From JBLHKS01 sp047620505 (GTDB lineage: Bacteria > Verrucomicrobiota > Verrucomicrobiia > Verrucomicrobiales > DEV007): a stretch of DNA of 8,238 nt. Made by a program: the position numbers and the translations under genes. How positions within the stretch are numbered: position 1 is the first letter of the stretch; each line of letters opens with the position of its first letter. The notes beneath the pieces are model-generated. The model had not been told where the DNA came from and ran no database searches. It saw only the letters and a list, made by a program, of their open reading frames with translations. The stretch spans positions 1 through 8,238 of the forward strand of contig JBLHKS010000284.1 of assembly GCA_047620505.1 (NCBI GenBank). Direction: 5' to 3'. Positions 5,703 through 8,238 of the stretch are shown piece after piece.

Positions 5703-7285
5703 GCCTCCGCCTGACGATCTTTTTAACGACGATTCTCGCTGGCCTCGCCTGCGCGCAGGAAAACGTACGGCCTTCCCCGTACTCCGACACTACGATCATC
5801 GTCTGCAATCGTAATTCGGAAGGATCCGAAGAGCTTGCAAAATACTACGCGAGAGCCCGCGCGATCCCGCCTGAGCACATCGTGACACTCGACTGCCCGG
5901 CGAAGGAAGAGGTCACGCGTCAGGAGTTCACGGAGCAGATCGAACAACCGCTGCGAACGCTGATGCTCAGCGAAGGCTGGTGGGTGCCGGAGCGCGACCC
6001 GGAAACGGGCGAGCAGGCAGTGCGCAGCAGCGTTCACGTCATCGCGCTCATGCACGGCGTCCCGGTAAAGATCAAAGAAGACGGCGAAATCAAGGACGAC
6101 GCGACCGAAGAGGAACGGCTTCAAAGCACCGGCGCGAGCGTGGATTCTGAGCTTACGATTCTCGGTCAGCCGGCTGTGATCCGCGCCGGGCCACTGAGAA
6201 ATCCTTACTTTGATCAGGACCAACAATTTCACGAAGCCGGCATGCCCATCGTGCTCGTCGGCAGAATCGACGGGCCTAGCATTGAGGGTTGCCGACGGAT
6301 GATCGACGACGCGATTCGTGCTGAAATGACCGGGCTCTGGGGCCAGGCCTACATCGATCTCGATGACCGACACGAACTCGGCAATACCTGGCTCCTCGGC
6401 GCGTCTGACGAATATCGTAAACTCGGCATCCCGGTCACCGCCAACAACTTTGCGGAAACATTTCCAACCGGATATCCGATGCGCGATCCGATCCTTTATT
6501 TCGGCTGGTACGAACGCGACGTCGACGGGCCGTTTGCAGATCCGGGGTTTCGATTTGTGCCCGGCGCGATCGCCTGCCACCTCCATTCCTTCAGCGCGCT
6601 AAAACTGCGAACCTCCACCGAATTCTGGGCAGGCCCATTGATCGAGCGCGGAGCAGCTGCTGTCCTCGGAAACGTCTACGAACCCTACCTTCAGTACACG
6701 CACCAGTTCCACATTTTCGCGAAGCGCCTCGCCGCCGGCTACACGTTTGTCGAGAGTGCCAGCATGTCGATCGAAGCGATTTCCTGGATGGGAGTTGCGA
6801 TCGGCGACCCGCTCTATCAGCCCTTCCCTACGCCCGGTGCGAAAATCGACGAAACGCACTTTGAAAAAGACGACGCCGTTCCCTACAAAGCGCTTCGATT
6901 GGCTTATGAGCGATGGGGCGAAGGAAAGCCGCTGGCGAAAATCGCTGAAGACGAGCTCTTCTTCAAAATGCAACTCGCCGTGACGAAACTTCCGCGCCCC
7001 GAATTTCTCGAGCAACTCGGCCTGAATGCGCTGGAGCTACAGAACTACGACTCCGCCAAGACCGAATTTCAGCGAGCGAAAGACCTTTATGAATCGAGGC
7101 AGGACAAGTTACGAATGGACCTCCACATCGTCGAACTTGAGCGTCGGTTTGACGATCGACTCGCCGCCTTCAAAGCGCTGCGGGCTGCGATTGACGAATT
7201 CAAAGACATCCCCGAAGTCGTCGCCGCCGAGGTTCTCCTGAAGGCGCTGCAGACGCCGAGAACTTCGCCTACGCCCTCCGAATGA
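5699..7285 (+). CDS. TIGR03790 family exported protein with TPR-like C-terminus
   Basis: A 528-residue protein of the uncharacterised TIGR03790 family, known mainly from bacteria that also carry exosortase (PEP-CTERM sorting). Residues 1-20 form a signal peptide (M-S-L-R, hydrophobic core, A-C-A-Q), so it is exported; the Cys at 18 could suggest a lipoprotein, but the lipobox fit is poor. Family landmarks: E-L-A-K-Y-Y-A-R-A-R-x-I-P (45-57), V-I-A-L-M-H-G-V-P-V-K-I (114-125), V-G-R-I-D-G-P (187-193), Y-F-G-W-Y (267-271), P-G-A-I-A-C-H-L-H-S-F-S-A (288-300), G-A-A-A-V-L-G-N-V-Y-E-P-Y (318-330) and G-D-P-L-Y-Q-P-F (369-376). Residues about 435-515 are helical with a TPR-like unit and end in a Pro/Ser/Thr-rich tail. 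Function is unknown; the G-D-P-L motif recalls caspase-like C25 peptidases, but this is weak. It overlaps the hydrolase upstream and the DUF2851 gene downstream by ATGA, so translation of the three is probably coupled. Confidence 0.88.
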   Translation: MSLRLTIFLTTILAGLACAQENVRPSPYSDTTIIVCNRNSEGSEELAKYYARARAIPPEHIVTLDCPAKEEVTRQEFTEQIEQPLRTLMLSEGWWVPERDPETGEQAVRSSVHVIALMHGVPVKIKEDGEIKDDATEEERLQSTGASVDSELTILGQPAVIRAGPLRNPYFDQDQQFHEAGMPIVLVGRIDGPSIEGCRRMIDDAIRAEMTGLWGQAYIDLDDRHELGNTWLLGASDEYRKLGIPVTANNFAETFPTGYPMRDPILYFGWYERDVDGPFADPGFRFVPGAIACHLHSFSALKLRTSTEFWAGPLIERGAAAVLGNVYEPYLQYTHQFHIFAKRLAAGYTFVESASMSIEAISWMGVAIGDPLYQPFPTPGAKIDETHFEKDDAVPYKALRLAYERWGEGKPLAKIAEDELFFKMQLAVTKLPRPEFLEQLGLNALELQNYDSAKTEFQRAKDLYESRQDKLRMDLHIVELERRFDDRLAAFKALRAAIDEFKDIPEVVAAEVLLKALQTPRTSPTPSE

Positions 7286-8238
7286 TCGAATTTCCGCGCG
7301 CGGCAGACTCCTATCGCCACTTCGTTTCGAACGTCTTCTCATCCGTTCGGGAAACCCCGCCGCTGATCGACGTTCCCTCCTCGATTCCGGAAATGGAACT
7401 GCAAAGTTTGTGGTTCGGCGGAACCTTCGGCCGCGAGTTCAAGTCGACTTGTGGGAAATCGGTCAGGATCATTCAATTCGGGCACTGGAACCACGGCGCG
7501 GGCCCTGACTTTGGCGATGTTGCGGTTGAAATCGACGGCGAATCGCTTGCCGGCGATTTGGAGATCGATCCGACTCCACGCGACTGGGAAGCCCACGGTC
7601 ACCTGGAAAATCCGGAGTTTGACGGCGTTGTTCTTCACGTTTTCCCCTCGCCAGCAGCTGCTGGCGGCGCTCGGTTTTTCACGCGGAATTCGAAGAACGA
7701 GGAGATCGTCCAAGTCGCCCTGGATCTGGAATCCGCCGAACGTAAGCCGCGTTACGAAATGCAAGCTGAGGCTCATCTCGGCCGTTGCGCCAAACCGCTG
7801 GAATCGATGCCGCGTTCGGAGATCGACTCCCTCCTCGTTGCCGCTGCCCAATTTCGACTCGCCGAAAAAGCACGCCGACTCACCCTCACCGCCGAGATCC
7901 ACGGCCGCGACGAGGCGCTGTTCCAAGGGATCGCCGAAGCTCTCGGCTACCGCCCTAACAAAGTCCCAATGCGCGTCCTCGCCCAGCGATTTCCGCTTCA
8001 GCAGCTGCTGAAACTCAGGCCTGTCGAACGCGAAGCCCGTCTCTTCGGTGCCGCTGGATTTCTCGGCAACGAACCCTTCGATTCCGACTCCGCCAACGTC
8101 GAAACCCGGGCCTACCTGCGTGAACTCTGGGATTCCTGGTGGAAAGTCAGGGCCGAAGCCGCTGATCCAGAATTGACCTGGAAACTCGCCGGAATCCGCC
8201 CGCTCAACCACCCTCATCGTCGACTCGGCGCGTTGGCC
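7282..8238 (+). CDS. DUF2851 family protein (3' end beyond the right edge)
   Basis: The frame opens at ATG 7282, which overlaps the TGA of the preceding gene, and stays open for 319 codons to the window edge. It has the DUF2851 pattern: E-L-Q-S-L-W-F (39-45), I-I-Q-F-G-H-W-N-H-G-A-G-P-D-F (63-77), G-D-L-E-I-D (91-96), D-W-x-x-H-G-H (101-107), V-V-L-H-V-F (116-121), then G-Y-R-P-N-K-V-P-M (222-230), E-A-R-L-F-G-A-A-G-F-L (251-261) and R-P-L-N-H-P-H-R-R-L (307-316). Family members are roughly 400-450 residues, so about a quarter is probably missing. The family has no established function; no signal peptide or membrane segment is seen. The conserved G-P-D-F and D-W-x-x-H residues could form a nuclease-like site, but this is speculation. 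As the third gene in the operon it probably acts with, or is simply co-expressed with, the hydrolase and the TIGR03790 protein. Confidence 0.85.
   Translation, partial: MIEFPRAADSYRHFVSNVFSSVRETPPLIDVPSSIPEMELQSLWFGGTFGREFKSTCGKSVRIIQFGHWNHGAGPDFGDVAVEIDGESLAGDLEIDPTPRDWEAHGHLENPEFDGVVLHVFPSPAAAGGARFFTRNSKNEEIVQVALDLESAERKPRYEMQAEAHLGRCAKPLESMPRSEIDSLLVAAAQFRLAEKARRLTLTAEIHGRDEALFQGIAEALGYRPNKVPMRVLAQRFPLQQLLKLRPVEREARLFGAAGFLGNEPFDSDSANVETRAYLRELWDSWWKVRAEAADPELTWKLAGIRPLNHPHRRLGALA
7649..7666. repeat. 18-bp perfect palindrome centred on AGCAGCTGCT
   Basis: CGCCAGCAGCTGCTGGCG is a perfect 18-bp palindrome inside the DUF2851 gene, read there as P-A-A-A-G. It is the longest of five copies of the AGCAGCTGCT word in the window (others at 2262-2271, 5560-5569, 6652-6661 and 8000-8009). 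Confidence 0.7.
7997..8012. repeat. 16-bp perfect palindrome centred on AGCAGCTGCT
   Basis: TTCAGCAGCTGCTGAA is a perfect 16-bp palindrome in the DUF2851 gene, read as part of L-Q-Q-L-L-K. It shares its 10-bp core with the palindromes at 7649-7666 and 5558-5571 but has different flanks. Confidence 0.7.

Noticed and set aside
5723..6586. A 287-codon open frame on the minus strand
   Set aside because: Antisense to the TIGR03790 gene, which has a signal peptide, family motifs and coupled overlaps with its neighbours.
7339..8217. A 292-codon open frame on the minus strand
   Set aside because: Antisense to the DUF2851 gene, whose conserved motifs are clear; the minus product looks like a mirror of its codons.
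1..8238. CRISPR array, tRNA, phage or defence island
   Set aside because: No regularly spaced repeats, no cloverleaf-like segment and no integrase, transposase, Cas or toxin-antitoxin gene could be recognised; the Uma2 protein alone does not make a defence system.

Overview
The window is a gene-dense piece of bacterial chromosome, moderately GC-rich (high fifties percent by eye). Its coding composition leaves long open antisense frames opposite the real genes. The gene set fits a Verrucomicrobiota-like bacterium: a TIGR03790 protein (a family tied to exosortase/PEP-CTERM organisms), a DUF2851 protein, a coiled-coil Uma2 protein, a GYF_2 plus PH-domain protein, and starts with no clear Shine-Dalgarno sequence. 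That taxonomic assignment is inference. No tRNA, rRNA, CRISPR array, transposase or phage gene is visible, and no gene-free stretch exceeds about 130 bases.

Layout. Bases 1-4799 are read leftward. From right to left they hold a YbgC-type hotdog acyl-CoA thioesterase (4799-4401), a 125-base gap with a promoter/operator candidate, a GYF_2-PH protein (4275-3676), a Uma2-family nuclease-like protein with a heptad-repeat tail (about 3608-2826), and uvrA (2735 to beyond the left edge; 911 residues visible). Bases 4902-8238 are read rightward: a PhnP-like metallo-beta-lactamase-fold hydrolase (4902-5702), a secreted TIGR03790 protein (5699-7285) and a DUF2851 protein (7282 to beyond the right edge). 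These three are joined by two ATGA stop/start overlaps, so they form one translationally coupled operon. The two halves diverge from the 102-base gap 4800-4901.

How the genes fit together. UvrA is the damage-recognition ATPase of nucleotide excision repair and a housekeeping gene. The Uma2 and GYF_2-PH genes upstream of it share its direction, but no pathway linking them can be read from the sequence. The rightward operon joins a zinc hydrolase, an exported protein with a TPR-like tail and a cytoplasmic DUF2851 protein; its joint role is unknown.

The most striking feature is a 64-base element (918-981) inside uvrA. It is a perfect 26-bp inverted repeat around a 12-base loop, and each arm is itself a palindrome bordered on the outside by GTAG (CTAC on the other side). 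This is the architecture of a REPIN (paired REP sequences moved by RAYT transposases). It lies in frame in the coding sequence and adds about 21 residues to the linker between the two ATPase halves of UvrA. A second DNA-level signal is a palindromic word, AGCAGCTGCT, found five times in four genes in two reading frames, often spelled with alanine codons the genes otherwise use sparingly.
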